DNA of 64,000 nt from SHAN690 sp041391765. GTDB taxonomy: Bacteria > Bacteroidota > Bacteroidia > Flavobacteriales_G > Salibacteraceae. A program made the translations under genes and the position numbers. Under the pieces are notes generated by a model. The model did no database searches and had not been told where the DNA came from. It was given only the letters and a program-made list of their open reading frames with translations. How positions within the stretch are numbered: position 1 is the stretch's first letter; the number at the start of each line of letters is the position of its first letter. The stretch covers positions 1 through 64,000 of the forward strand of contig JAWKNJ010000021.1 of the NCBI GenBank assembly GCA_041391765.1, read 5' to 3'. Positions 51,213 through 59,518 of the stretch are shown here, one piece after another.

Positions 51213-53054
51213 ATGTGCGGCATTGTTGGTTACACAGGTAAAAAAGAGGCTTATCCAATTTTGATCAAGGGTCTTCAGCGACTTGAATACAGAGGATATG
51301 ACAGCGCTGGTGTCGCTTTGATGGACGACAATCTGAATTTGCACAAGTGCAAGGGCAAAGTCGCTGATTTGCAAAGCCATGTTGGCGACAGTGATAAAGC
51401 AGGTCACGCTGGCATAGGTCACACTCGATGGGCAACGCACGGTGAGCCAAATGATGTGAATGCACACCCTCACCAATCCATGTCCGGTGAAATCGTTTTG
51501 ATCCACAACGGCATCATCGAGAACTACGACAGCATCAAAAAAGAGCTTCAACATCGCGGTTACGTTTTCAAAAGCGAGACGGATACTGAGGTTTTGGTCA
51601 ATCTAGTTGAAGAAATCAAGAAAAATGAACAGGTTGGTTTAGGCGAAGCAGTTAGAAAGGCATTGAACGAAGTGATCGGGGCGTATGCGATTGTTGTCAT
51701 GTCGAAAAATGAACCCGGGACTCTAATTGCGGCCAAGAAAAGCAGCCCACTTGTCATCGGTATAGGCAACGAAGGTGATTTTTATCTCGCCTCTGATGCA
51801 ACACCCATCGTTGAGTACACTAAAAATGTGGTTTACTTGGAAGATGGGGAAATTGCCGAAATAACTCCAGGTAAGGAATTGAAGCTTTTTACCGTTCAGA
51901 AGCATAAGGTTACTCCATACATCCAAGAACTAGAGCTTCAATTAGAGGAACTTGAAAAAGGCGGATACGAGCACTTCATGTTGAAGGAAATCTACGAACA
52001 GCCGCGTTCTGTCCGTGACAGTATGCGTGGTCGATTGCAAGTGTCGACAGGCCTTGTTCACCTAGGTGGAATGAATGAATACAAACGCAAGCTCATCAAA
52101 GCTGATCGCATCATCATTGTTGCATGCGGTACTTCATGGCACGCTGGTCTTGTGGGTGAGTATTTGATCGAAGACTTGGCCCGCATTCCCGTTGAAGTGG
52201 AATATGCTTCAGAGTTTCGCTATCGAAACCCTATTATCACAGAAAACGATGTTGTAATCGCCATTTCGCAATCAGGAGAAACGGCAGATACATTAGCTGC
52301 GCTGGAGTTGGCAAAGTCAAAAGGCGCTACCATTTTAGGAATCTGCAACGTAGTTGGATCGAGTATTTCGCGCATCACACATGGCGGATCATACACGCAC
52401 GCTGGTCCAGAAATCGGAGTGGCAAGTACAAAGGCTTTTACAGCGCAAGTCACAGTCTTAAGCCTCCTTGCACTAAGCCTTGGGCAGGAAAGAGGGACCA
52501 TTGAGCGCAGTAAATTCCAGCGACTGTTGATAGGCTTGAACGAAATCCCCGAAAAAATTGAACGCGCGCTCGAAACCAATGCACTGGTCGAAATTATCTC
52601 TGAAAAGTTCAAGGACGCCCACAACTTCCTTTATCTAGGACGCGGTTATTGCTTCCCCGTAGCGTTGGAAGGCGCGCTGAAACTGAAAGAAATCTCCTAC
52701 ATCCACGCAGAAGGTTATCCGGCTGCAGAGATGAAGCACGGACCTATCGCGCTGATTGATGAAGAAATGCCGGTTGTGGTTATTGCTACAAAGGGTCCAT
52801 CCTATGAGAAGGTCGTAAGCAACATTCAGGAAGTGAAAGCCCGCAAGGGGATCATCATTGCGATTGTGAGCGAGGGTGACACGCAAGTGAAAGAAATGGC
52901 TGACTACACCATCGAGATTCCTGAAACAGATGAAATCTTTAGTCCGTTGGTCGCGTCAGTTCCATTGCAATTGCTCTCCTATCACATTGCCGTAATGCGC
53001 GGATGCAACGTAGACCAACCGCGTAACTTGGCGAAGAGCGTGACGGTGGAATAA
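51213..53054 (+). CDS. glmS: Glutamine-fructose-6-phosphate aminotransferase
   Basis: Makes glucosamine 6-phosphate, the entry to peptidoglycan and lipopolysaccharide amino sugars. The 613-residue protein starts MCGIVGY, with the nucleophile Cys exposed after Met removal. The glutaminase domain (1-240) has RLEYRGYDSAGVAL and GHTRWATHGEP; two SIS domains follow (ACGTSWHAGLVGEYL, ISQSGETADTLAALE, YLGRGYCFPVALEGALKLKEI), ending in DQPRNLAKSVTVE. It starts two bases after the DUF4270 stop. I see no glmS ribozyme-like leader, since there is no room for one. Confidence 0.97.
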   Translation: MCGIVGYTGKKEAYPILIKGLQRLEYRGYDSAGVALMDDNLNLHKCKGKVADLQSHVGDSDKAGHAGIGHTRWATHGEPNDVNAHPHQSMSGEIVLIHNGIIENYDSIKKELQHRGYVFKSETDTEVLVNLVEEIKKNEQVGLGEAVRKALNEVIGAYAIVVMSKNEPGTLIAAKKSSPLVIGIGNEGDFYLASDATPIVEYTKNVVYLEDGEIAEITPGKELKLFTVQKHKVTPYIQELELQLEELEKGGYEHFMLKEIYEQPRSVRDSMRGRLQVSTGLVHLGGMNEYKRKLIKADRIIIVACGTSWHAGLVGEYLIEDLARIPVEVEYASEFRYRNPIITENDVVIAISQSGETADTLAALELAKSKGATILGICNVVGSSISRITHGGSYTHAGPEIGVASTKAFTAQVTVLSLLALSLGQERGTIERSKFQRLLIGLNEIPEKIERALETNALVEIISEKFKDAHNFLYLGRGYCFPVALEGALKLKEISYIHAEGYPAAEMKHGPIALIDEEMPVVVIATKGPSYEKVVSNIQEVKARKGIIIAIVSEGDTQVKEMADYTIEIPETDEIFSPLVASVPLQLLSYHIAVMRGCNVDQPRNLAKSVTVE

Positions 53055-53060
53055 CCGATC

Positions 53061-53426
53061 ATGAGCGTCAAGATCAACATCGAAGAGAAATTCAAACTAT
53101 TCCAAGACCATTGGAACCCTCGCATTGTTGCTGAATTGAATGGTCAACACGTCAAGCTGGCTAAACTCCATGGTGAGTTTGTTTGGCACAGCCACGAAGA
53201 GGAAGACGAACTATTTTACGTAGTCAAAGGCCAACTCGAAATGCACTTCCGCGATCGTATTGAATTTTTGAATGAGGGCGAAATGATTATGGTTCCAAGG
53301 GGAGTAGAACATTGCCCTGTGGCCAAAGAAGAGGTTCATGTGCTGCTGTTTGAACCTGCTTCGACAGTAAATACCGGATCAAATTCTGAGTCTGCACTCA
53401 CTCGCGAGCGGCTGGACAGAATCTGA
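53061..53426 (+). CDS. Cupin-domain protein
   Basis: A 121-residue single-domain cupin, cytoplasmic. Motif 1 is FVWHSHEEEDELFYVVKGQLEMHF, with two His and Glu as metal ligands, and motif 2 is EGEMIMVPRGVEHCPVA with the third His. Such cupins range from isomerases to small-molecule sensors, so the substrate is unknown. It lies six bases after glmS, in the same operon. The last 19 codons lie within a long inverted repeat. Confidence 0.85.
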   Translation: MSVKINIEEKFKLFQDHWNPRIVAELNGQHVKLAKLHGEFVWHSHEEEDELFYVVKGQLEMHFRDRIEFLNEGEMIMVPRGVEHCPVAKEEVHVLLFEPASTVNTGSNSESALTRERLDRI

Positions 53427-53435
53427 TCCGGTATT
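53370..53435. repeat. Long inverted repeat at the cupin gene 3' end
   Basis: Arms of 19 bases at 53370-53388 and 53417-53435 pair at 18 of 19 positions (left arm AATACCGGATCAAATTCTG), with a 28-base loop. The left arm and loop are coding, and the right arm spans the stop. The convergent TonB-receptor gene ends at 53445. No T tract follows, so it may be a bidirectional end signal or an RNA stability element. Confidence 0.7.
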
Positions 53436-53444
53436 AACAGCCTG

Positions 53445-55853
53445 CTAGAATAATACCCTCGCTGAAAGGACAAAGTTTCTTCCAGCACCTGCTAAACCTG
53501 AACTGTAAGGTCGGTATCGCTGATCTGTGATGTTCTCCAAGCCACCGCTTACAGCAAGGTTCTTATTGACCTGATACATTGCCTTGAAGTTCAAGGTGTA
53601 CCATGCCGGAACATATGGATTTCCGTTCTTGTCAGCCGCATAAATCTCTGTCTTGCCCTGCTCTTCCTGTGGCAATTGTCCAGAGTGAACCCAATGATTG
53701 TAAATGCTATACAGATCCATGTTCAAGCTCTTATGTCTATAGGTCAAATGAGCGATGCTAAAGAAAGGCGCAGCATGTCGCAGGGAACTTTCCGTTCCAT
53801 TGTCGAGCTCCTCCGTTCCCAACTGATAATTTGATCTTCCCGAGAGACCGAAACCAGCGGGCAACTTGGCTTCGAACCCTGCCTGAACACCGTAAACCGT
53901 TGCTTGGGCAGCATTTTGGATTGCCTGAACTTGACTCAATGATCCATCATAAACAATACTATCCAATCCATCCAATTTATAGTCTCTACGAACCATGGCG
54001 TTTTGAAGTATGGTGTAGTACCCCGTTACTTCCAGTTCCAGGTAATCTCCAAACAACTTCTCAACTCCTACCTCGAAATTGTAGGCATACTCTGCCTTCA
54101 AATCAGGATTAGGAACAACCACTGAACCCGGTTCTGAATCGAAGACCTTTCCTATGTCATCCACGTTTGGTGCTCGAAACCCAGTAGACGCATTTGCACT
54201 GATGCTCCATGTTTCTCCAGGTGTGAACACAGCTCCCAAACTACCGGTTGTGGCTCCTTCGTTGATGTTGGCTGATGTGAATGGAAAGGGATAAAACGTT
54301 GTATCAAACTTGGCGTCCAACTGGAACTGATTGTAACGCACACCCGCCTGAATCATCACATCATTAACCGGGCGGAATTGATAGTTGGCATATGCCGCAT
54401 AGGAAGACCACGTTGACTGCGGATAACGGGTCGATCCTTCCGCTTTTGCTCCGGTGATAGCATTTTGATCCACTCCAAGTGAAGTCACGTCATTGTACAC
54501 TCCTTCTAAACCATAGAAAACTTTGTGCCGCGCAGATATGGACTTGTAGAAGTCAAGATTCCCGGAATAGGCTTCCACGCGCTCAACGCGAATAGAACGC
54601 GTAGGTCTGCTCAGGCTTCGATCGATCCGACTTTCTTCGAAGTGTTGCTGTGCAAGCCTGACCGTGAGCTGGTCATAAACAGATGTGTTTTCCGGACTGT
54701 GGGTGATGTTCAAGTTGTTCATCATCCACACCTGCGGGCCGTACTTCCATTCTGCATAGCGTGGCAATCCGTTACGAGTTCTCAAATGACGATCGTAACG
54801 TCCGTAGTCACTCGTTGTGCTATAATGAAAGCCATAGCTCAAGTCCCAGTGCTCATTAGGCCTGAACCTCACCTTTTGCATCATGTTGATTTGAGAATAG
54901 GCTGATGGATCCTGAACCTTTGGATCTTCATTCGCTACAACGCGATCGGACGAGTCCATGTGAATCACGGAATATCGCTTCAAATAATCCGTTGGACCAT
55001 AGCTTCCCATGCGCAAGTTCTCGTAATCATTGCTAGAAAAGCTGGTGACCATGGCCCACTTCTTCCAGCCCACGTTCACATCGAAGTGGCCTGTGCGTTC
55101 CTTGTTAGCGGAAGAATAGCGACCAACAGCCTTACCGGAAACCACCGGCTCATCATTGAAAGAAAGCGTTGGTGTCAGCGTGTTGAAATTCATCACTCCG
55201 CCAATGGCATCGCTGCCGTAAATGACGGAACTCGGCCCAAACATGACCTCTGCACTTTCGGTGGCGAACGGATCGATGTTGATCACGTTTTGCACGTTAC
55301 CACTACGGAAAATGGCAGTGTTCATGCGCACTCCATCCACCGTAATAAGAACACGATTGGTGGCAAAGCCTCGAATCATCGGACTTCCTCCGCCCTGCTG
55401 GCTCTTTTGAATGAACACTTCTCCGGTGTTGCCAATCAAATCGGCTGCGGTTTGCGGGTTTTGCAGCGCAATTTCTCGTGCCGACATGGTGGTGATCTTT
55501 GAAGGAACCTCATCCGTTGTTTGATTCCAGCGTGTGCCAACCACGACTACTTGATCTAGCGCAATGTTGCTCGGAATAAGTAACACTTGAAAGTCGGTCT
55601 TCTCCAGCTCTGCATAGCTGGTAATCAGAGTTTGGTATCCGAGCATTCGTATTTCAATGTGCTCTGCTCCATTAAAAGCAGTCAAATCAACGTGTCCCTT
55701 TGCATCCGCGACTGCCGATGTCTTGGGTTGATCGCTGCTGAAGGTGACCAGCCCCACGGGCTGATCGGTTTGTTTATCGATGACGGTTGTTGTTTGCGAT
55801 GTTGCAACGAAGCACATCACACTCAACAACCCAATTAATACAATTCTTTTCAT
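53445..55853 (-). CDS. TonB-dependent outer-membrane receptor (heme/siderophore-type)
   Basis: An 802-residue receptor. A signal peptide (RIVLIGLLSVMCFVATSQ) is followed by a carboxypeptidase-regulatory-like domain (about 20-95), a plug domain (about 110-230; GGGSPMIRGFATNRVLITVDGVRMN, EVMFGPSSVIYGSDAIGGVM) and a 22-strand barrel ending in FVLSARVLF. RSGNVQNVINIDPFATES and GFRAPNVDDIGK resemble hemoglobin/heme-receptor relatives, so heme or an iron chelate is a reasonable guess, but ligand residues cannot be assigned. A small membrane-anchored protein gene lies upstream on the same strand. Confidence 0.9.
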   Translation of the reverse strand: MKRIVLIGLLSVMCFVATSQTTTVIDKQTDQPVGLVTFSSDQPKTSAVADAKGHVDLTAFNGAEHIEIRMLGYQTLITSYAELEKTDFQVLLIPSNIALDQVVVVGTRWNQTTDEVPSKITTMSAREIALQNPQTAADLIGNTGEVFIQKSQQGGGSPMIRGFATNRVLITVDGVRMNTAIFRSGNVQNVINIDPFATESAEVMFGPSSVIYGSDAIGGVMNFNTLTPTLSFNDEPVVSGKAVGRYSSANKERTGHFDVNVGWKKWAMVTSFSSNDYENLRMGSYGPTDYLKRYSVIHMDSSDRVVANEDPKVQDPSAYSQINMMQKVRFRPNEHWDLSYGFHYSTTSDYGRYDRHLRTRNGLPRYAEWKYGPQVWMMNNLNITHSPENTSVYDQLTVRLAQQHFEESRIDRSLSRPTRSIRVERVEAYSGNLDFYKSISARHKVFYGLEGVYNDVTSLGVDQNAITGAKAEGSTRYPQSTWSSYAAYANYQFRPVNDVMIQAGVRYNQFQLDAKFDTTFYPFPFTSANINEGATTGSLGAVFTPGETWSISANASTGFRAPNVDDIGKVFDSEPGSVVVPNPDLKAEYAYNFEVGVEKLFGDYLELEVTGYYTILQNAMVRRDYKLDGLDSIVYDGSLSQVQAIQNAAQATVYGVQAGFEAKLPAGFGLSGRSNYQLGTEELDNGTESSLRHAAPFFSIAHLTYRHKSLNMDLYSIYNHWVHSGQLPQEEQGKTEIYAADKNGNPYVPAWYTLNFKAMYQVNKNLAVSGGLENITDQRYRPYSSGLAGAGRNFVLSARVLF

Positions 55854-55871
55854 TGGTTGTTAAAGAGTTAA

Positions 55872-55899
55872 GCGCCAACAAGCCGTGTGACTTGTGCGC
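55872..55899 (-). promoter_or_regulatory. Hairpin in the leader of the TonB-receptor gene
   Basis: GCGC and ACAAG pair with CTTGT and GCGC around an 8-base loop, with a two-base bulge. On the minus strand it lies right after a TTTTTTTG stretch resembling a -7 box, so the mRNA would begin with this stem, 20-odd bases before the ATG. It could be an mRNA stabiliser or a regulator site. Confidence 0.35.
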
Positions 55900-55960
55900 C
55901 AAAAAACAATAGTTCTACGGAATTTTCAGGGTCGAATCACTGCAACACCTGAATAGAAAA

Positions 55961-56521
55961 TCAACCAATTTGGTCAGGAGGAGGAGAGTTGACCTTTTGG
56001 CTTTGAGAATTGTAGCTTTCGGATACCCATTGATCCAAGTCCGCGCTTTTGGAAACATGATCAATACTAAATGCTGCAGCCAAATGATAATTGGTGCACA
56101 CCCAATCTTCGATCTGCTTTCGGTTGCCTTCGTTCATCGGGTGCTTGATCTCCTCCTCGATCATTTCCTCCAGCTCGGCAAACAAGCCACTTTCCTTGAC
56201 GTCATGGATGCACAGATAAACGGTGGTGTCGCCTCGATCTTCTGTTCGTACAATGTCATACATCTCACCATCAAAGCGGAATTCACGACTGTGTTCGCGC
56301 TCGAATCGATTGTTGGGTTCTGCTTCCCAGAGCTTGGCAATTTTGAGGGTTACCAAATCCTCTTCAGGCACCCCGGCTTTGATTTGTTGCTTGACCTCGT
56401 GACGAATTGCGGTCTGCTGCAATTTGAAAATCACCCACCGACCCTGCATCTGCAAAAGCAGCAGCGTAACTAGCACAACGGTGGCAAGTATGTCAATGGA
56501 TTTTCTGAACACGAGGCTCAA
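55961..56521 (-). CDS. Membrane-anchored hypothetical protein, 186 aa
   Basis: One N-terminal membrane span (ILATVVLVTLLLLQMQG) is followed by a mainly helical periplasmic part. The stretch REHSREFRFDGEMYDIVRTEDRGDTTVYLCIHD looks like a conserved core that I associate with proteins next to TonB receptors in Bacteroidota, but I cannot name a family. The C-terminal region (about 110-186) is acidic and polar. It lies 107 bases upstream of the receptor on the same strand, so a shared role in uptake is plausible. Confidence 0.68.
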   Translation of the reverse strand: MSLVFRKSIDILATVVLVTLLLLQMQGRWVIFKLQQTAIRHEVKQQIKAGVPEEDLVTLKIAKLWEAEPNNRFEREHSREFRFDGEMYDIVRTEDRGDTTVYLCIHDVKESGLFAELEEMIEEEIKHPMNEGNRKQIEDWVCTNYHLAAAFSIDHVSKSADLDQWVSESYNSQSQKVNSPPPDQIG

Positions 56522-56570
56522 AAGTAAGCTGAATCCAATGGGAATGAGCTCCGTACTCTAAACGGGACGC

Positions 56571-58088
56571 CTACGCTCGCAATTTCTCCGAGATCATTCC
56601 TGCGATCTTATCGATCGAGACCCGCTCCTGTTGCATGCTATCACGCTCACGAATCGTTACAGTGTTGTCTTCCAGCGTTTGATGATCTACTGTCACCGCA
56701 AATGGCGTTCCGATGGCATCCTGTCTGCGATAGCGTCTTCCGATGGCGTCCTTCTCGTCATACTGACACATGAAGTCCATCTTCAGGCTGTCAATAATTT
56801 CACGCGCTTTTTCTGGAAGACCGTCCTTCTTTAACAATGGCAATACCGCCACTTTGTAAGGAGCAAGCTTAGACGGGATGCGAAGCACAACCCGTTCTGA
56901 ACCATCCTCCAACTTCTCTTCTTGGTAAGCGTAACAAAGCGTGGCTAAGAACATACGATCCAAGCCAATGCTCGTTTCGACAACGTAAGGCACAAAGTGT
57001 TCGTTCGTTTCCGGATCAAAGTATTGAAGCTTCTTCCCGCTGTGTTCTTCGTGCTGCTTCAAGTCGAAATCAGTGCGTGAGTGAATCCCCTCCAACTCCT
57101 TGAATCCGAATGGGAAGTTAAACTCAATGTCGCAGGCAGCATTGGCATAGTGCGCCAACTTGATGTGATCGTGAAAACGATATTCTGTTTCAGGAACTCC
57201 CAGGCTCCAGTGCCATTGCATACGTTCCTTTTTCCAGCTTTCGTACCACTCCATTTCTGTTCCCGGTTTCACGAAAAACTGCATTTCCATTTGCTCGAAT
57301 TCGCGCATACGGAAGATGAACTGACGTGCCACGATCTCGTTTCTGAACGCTTTTCCGATTTGTGCGATTCCAAAAGGAAGCTTCATTCGACCTGTTTTCT
57401 GAACGTTCAAATAGTTCACGAAAATTCCTTGTGCGGTTTCCGGACGCAAGTAAATCTTGCTGGCTCCTTCCGCCACCGAACCCATTTCGGTGCTGAACAT
57501 TAGATTGAACTGGCGTACGTCTGTCCAATTTCGTGAACCACTGATTGGGTCAACAATCTCCTCATCGATGATAAGCTGTTTCAAATCTTCCAGGTCGTTC
57601 TCTTCCAAACAACGCTTCATCCGCGACTCAATGGCTTCGATTTTATCCAAGTATCCCTTGACCCGATCATTGGTTTTCTTGTACATCTCCGAATCAAAGC
57701 TGTCGCCAAAGCGCTTGGCGGCCTTCTCCACTTCCTTGTTGATCTTGCCTTCAATCTTGGCAATGTGGTCTTCGATCAACACGTCTGCGCGATAGCGCTT
57801 CTTGCTGTCTTTATTGTCAATCAACGGATCGTTGAATGCGTCCACGTGACCTGATGCCTTCCAAGTGGTTGGGTGCATGAAAATCGCAGAATCTATTCCC
57901 ACAATGTTTTCATGCATCTGCACCATGCTCTTCCACCAATACTGCTTGATGTTGTTCTTCAACTCGGCACCCAGCTGGCCGTAGTCATAAACAGCACTCA
58001 ACCCATCGTAAATCTCACTCGACTGAAACACAAAGCCATACTCTTTAGCGTGGCTAATCACATTCTTAAACAGATCCTCCTGATTCAT
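56571..58088 (-). CDS. glyS: Glycyl-tRNA synthetase (dimeric type)
   Basis: Charges tRNA-Gly. At 505 residues it is the single-chain eukaryote-like alpha2 enzyme found in Bacteroidota, not the alpha2beta2 form. Class II motif 2 is in FRNEIVARQFIFRMREFEQMEMQFFV and motif 3 in ETSIGLDRMFLA, and the C-terminal anticodon-binding domain begins at KVAVLPLLKK. YGQLGAELKNNIKQYWWK is typical of the N terminus. A perfect promoter box lies five bases before the ATG. Confidence 0.97.
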   Translation of the reverse strand: MNQEDLFKNVISHAKEYGFVFQSSEIYDGLSAVYDYGQLGAELKNNIKQYWWKSMVQMHENIVGIDSAIFMHPTTWKASGHVDAFNDPLIDNKDSKKRYRADVLIEDHIAKIEGKINKEVEKAAKRFGDSFDSEMYKKTNDRVKGYLDKIEAIESRMKRCLEENDLEDLKQLIIDEEIVDPISGSRNWTDVRQFNLMFSTEMGSVAEGASKIYLRPETAQGIFVNYLNVQKTGRMKLPFGIAQIGKAFRNEIVARQFIFRMREFEQMEMQFFVKPGTEMEWYESWKKERMQWHWSLGVPETEYRFHDHIKLAHYANAACDIEFNFPFGFKELEGIHSRTDFDLKQHEEHSGKKLQYFDPETNEHFVPYVVETSIGLDRMFLATLCYAYQEEKLEDGSERVVLRIPSKLAPYKVAVLPLLKKDGLPEKAREIIDSLKMDFMCQYDEKDAIGRRYRRQDAIGTPFAVTVDHQTLEDNTVTIRERDSMQQERVSIDKIAGMISEKLRA

Positions 58089-58093
58089 GGCCG

Positions 58094-58101
58094 CAAATGT
58101 A
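58094..58101 (-). promoter_or_regulatory. TAnnTTTG promoter box of glyS
   Basis: The minus strand reads TACATTTG, an exact match, ending five bases before the glyS ATG. Confidence 0.5.
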
Positions 58102-58175
58102 GAATGGCATCTGTATGATTATCTGCTAATTATTAATCTCTTGATTAAAATAAACCAAATAGTTTTTTATTTTAC

Positions 58176-58227
58176 TTTACTTGCAAAAAGTAAACTAAGC
58201 GTTGCGCTGATTTACCTTAAGTAAACT
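58176..58227 (+). promoter_or_regulatory. Repeated inverted-repeat sites upstream of fic (candidate operator)
   Basis: Site 1 is TTTACTT-N5-AAGTAAA (58176-58194), with perfect arms. Site 2 is TTTAC-N5-GTAAA at 58211-58225. Both carry the same right half, AAGTAAACT, starting at 58188 and 58219, 31 bases or about three helical turns apart. They sit in AT-rich DNA just before the Fic ATG at 58239, where a repressor would act. Confidence 0.5.
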
Positions 58228-58238
58228 TTAAAACAAAC

Positions 58239-59375
58239 ATGGAATTAGAAAACTATGTTTCCGGGAGGTCAGAAAAAGGGGTCGGTTATCGATATTTTGT
58301 ACCAACGGAAATCAACGAACAATGGGTTTGGAAGACTCCTGCCATCAATAAATTATTAGAAAAAGCCGCTATAAAACTTGGTGAACTAAATTCCTATGCG
58401 AATCTGGTTCCTAACGTTGACTTATTCATTCAGATTCACGTAACCAAAGAAGCCGTTGTTTCATCAAAGATTGAGGGAACACAAACCAATATGGATGAAG
58501 CCATGCTCCCGGAAGAGGAGGTTAATCCTGAACGAGTACATGATTGGAGAGAAGTTCGCAATTACATTACGGCCATGAACGAGGCTATCAAAGAACTAAA
58601 CACTTTGCCAATCTCTTCAAGGTTATTGAAAAAAGCCCACAAAACACTCTTGGATAATGTTCGAGGAGAGCAAAAAATGCCAGGAGAGTTTAGAAGAAGT
58701 CAAAACTGGATAGGTGGAAACAGCCTTTCTGACGCCATTTTCATTCCTCCGAGCCATAGTTATGTTGAGCCCCTTATGGGAGACCTCGAGAATTTCCTAC
58801 ATAACGAAGATATTGATGTACCAGAACTGATTCGCATAGCTATCGCCCACTACCAATTCGAAACCATACACCCATTTCTAGATGGCAATGGCAGAATTGG
58901 AAGACTACTAATAACATTATTCTTGGTCAGCGAAGGAATTCTGGAAAAGCCGTTGCTCTACCTGTCAGTCTTTTTTGAAAAGAACAAGAATCTTTACTAC
59001 GATAATCTCACACGTGTACGGGAAAAGAATGACATGATTCAATGGCTCAAATACTTTCTAGTTGGAGTAGAACAAACAGCCACTCAAGCTGTACTTACTC
59101 TGGGGCAAATTCTAGATCTTAAGGAAAAGAAGGAAACCTTAATCCATCAGAATTTTGGCAAGAGAAGTCATTCTGCCATAACACTGTTAACCGAATTATT
59201 CAAGCACCCGTTTACCGATGTCAAACGAACACGAAGCATTTGTTCACTTAGCCCGAAAGCAGCAAATGATTTAATCGCCAAAATGGTTGAATACAAAATT
59301 CTCAGCGAGGTGACGGGTCAAAGCCGGAACCGAGTGTTCTTGTTCAGAGAATATCTCCAAACCATCCAATCATAA
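58239..59375 (+). CDS. Fic family protein (AMPylase-type) with C-terminal winged helix
   Basis: A 378-residue protein of the common Fic_N/Fic/wHTH layout. The N-terminal part carries the inhibitory alpha-helix motif [S/T]xxxE[G/N] as SSKIEG (about residue 78), in the class II position. The Fic core has the catalytic HPFLDGNGRIGR (about residue 211), complete with His and the phosphate-binding loop. The last 90 residues look like a winged helix-turn-helix. Such proteins transfer AMP to Ser/Thr/Tyr of targets and may bind DNA. The target is unknown, and no small antitoxin gene is adjacent, consistent with self-inhibition. Confidence 0.93.
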   Translation: MELENYVSGRSEKGVGYRYFVPTEINEQWVWKTPAINKLLEKAAIKLGELNSYANLVPNVDLFIQIHVTKEAVVSSKIEGTQTNMDEAMLPEEEVNPERVHDWREVRNYITAMNEAIKELNTLPISSRLLKKAHKTLLDNVRGEQKMPGEFRRSQNWIGGNSLSDAIFIPPSHSYVEPLMGDLENFLHNEDIDVPELIRIAIAHYQFETIHPFLDGNGRIGRLLITLFLVSEGILEKPLLYLSVFFEKNKNLYYDNLTRVREKNDMIQWLKYFLVGVEQTATQAVLTLGQILDLKEKKETLIHQNFGKRSHSAITLLTELFKHPFTDVKRTRSICSLSPKAANDLIAKMVEYKILSEVTGQSRNRVFLFREYLQTIQS

Positions 59376-59506
59376 ACCAATTTGAACAATCACAAAATGG
59401 GTAAAGAGAATCGAAGTGGTTGGGCTCCTGTTCCTCCCATTGAAAGGCCTCGTTTCGTTGGCCCTGTTTGTTTAAAGCTTGTCAGTAACGCTGTGCATCA
59501 GAACCA

Positions 59507-59514
59507 CACCTTTG
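59507..59514 (+). promoter_or_regulatory. TAnnTTTG-like box of the DUF3109 gene
   Basis: CACCTTTG has one mismatch to TAnnTTTG and ends four bases before the ATG at 59519. Confidence 0.35.
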
Positions 59515-59518
59515 CACC

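Noticed and set aside
51150..51213. glmS ribozyme or riboswitch upstream of glmS
   Set aside because: Only two bases separate the DUF4270 stop from the glmS start, and the region before is coding, so there is no room.
58239..59375. Fic gene as part of a two-gene toxin-antitoxin module
   Set aside because: No small partner gene lies on either side, and the protein carries its own inhibitory SxxxEG motif.
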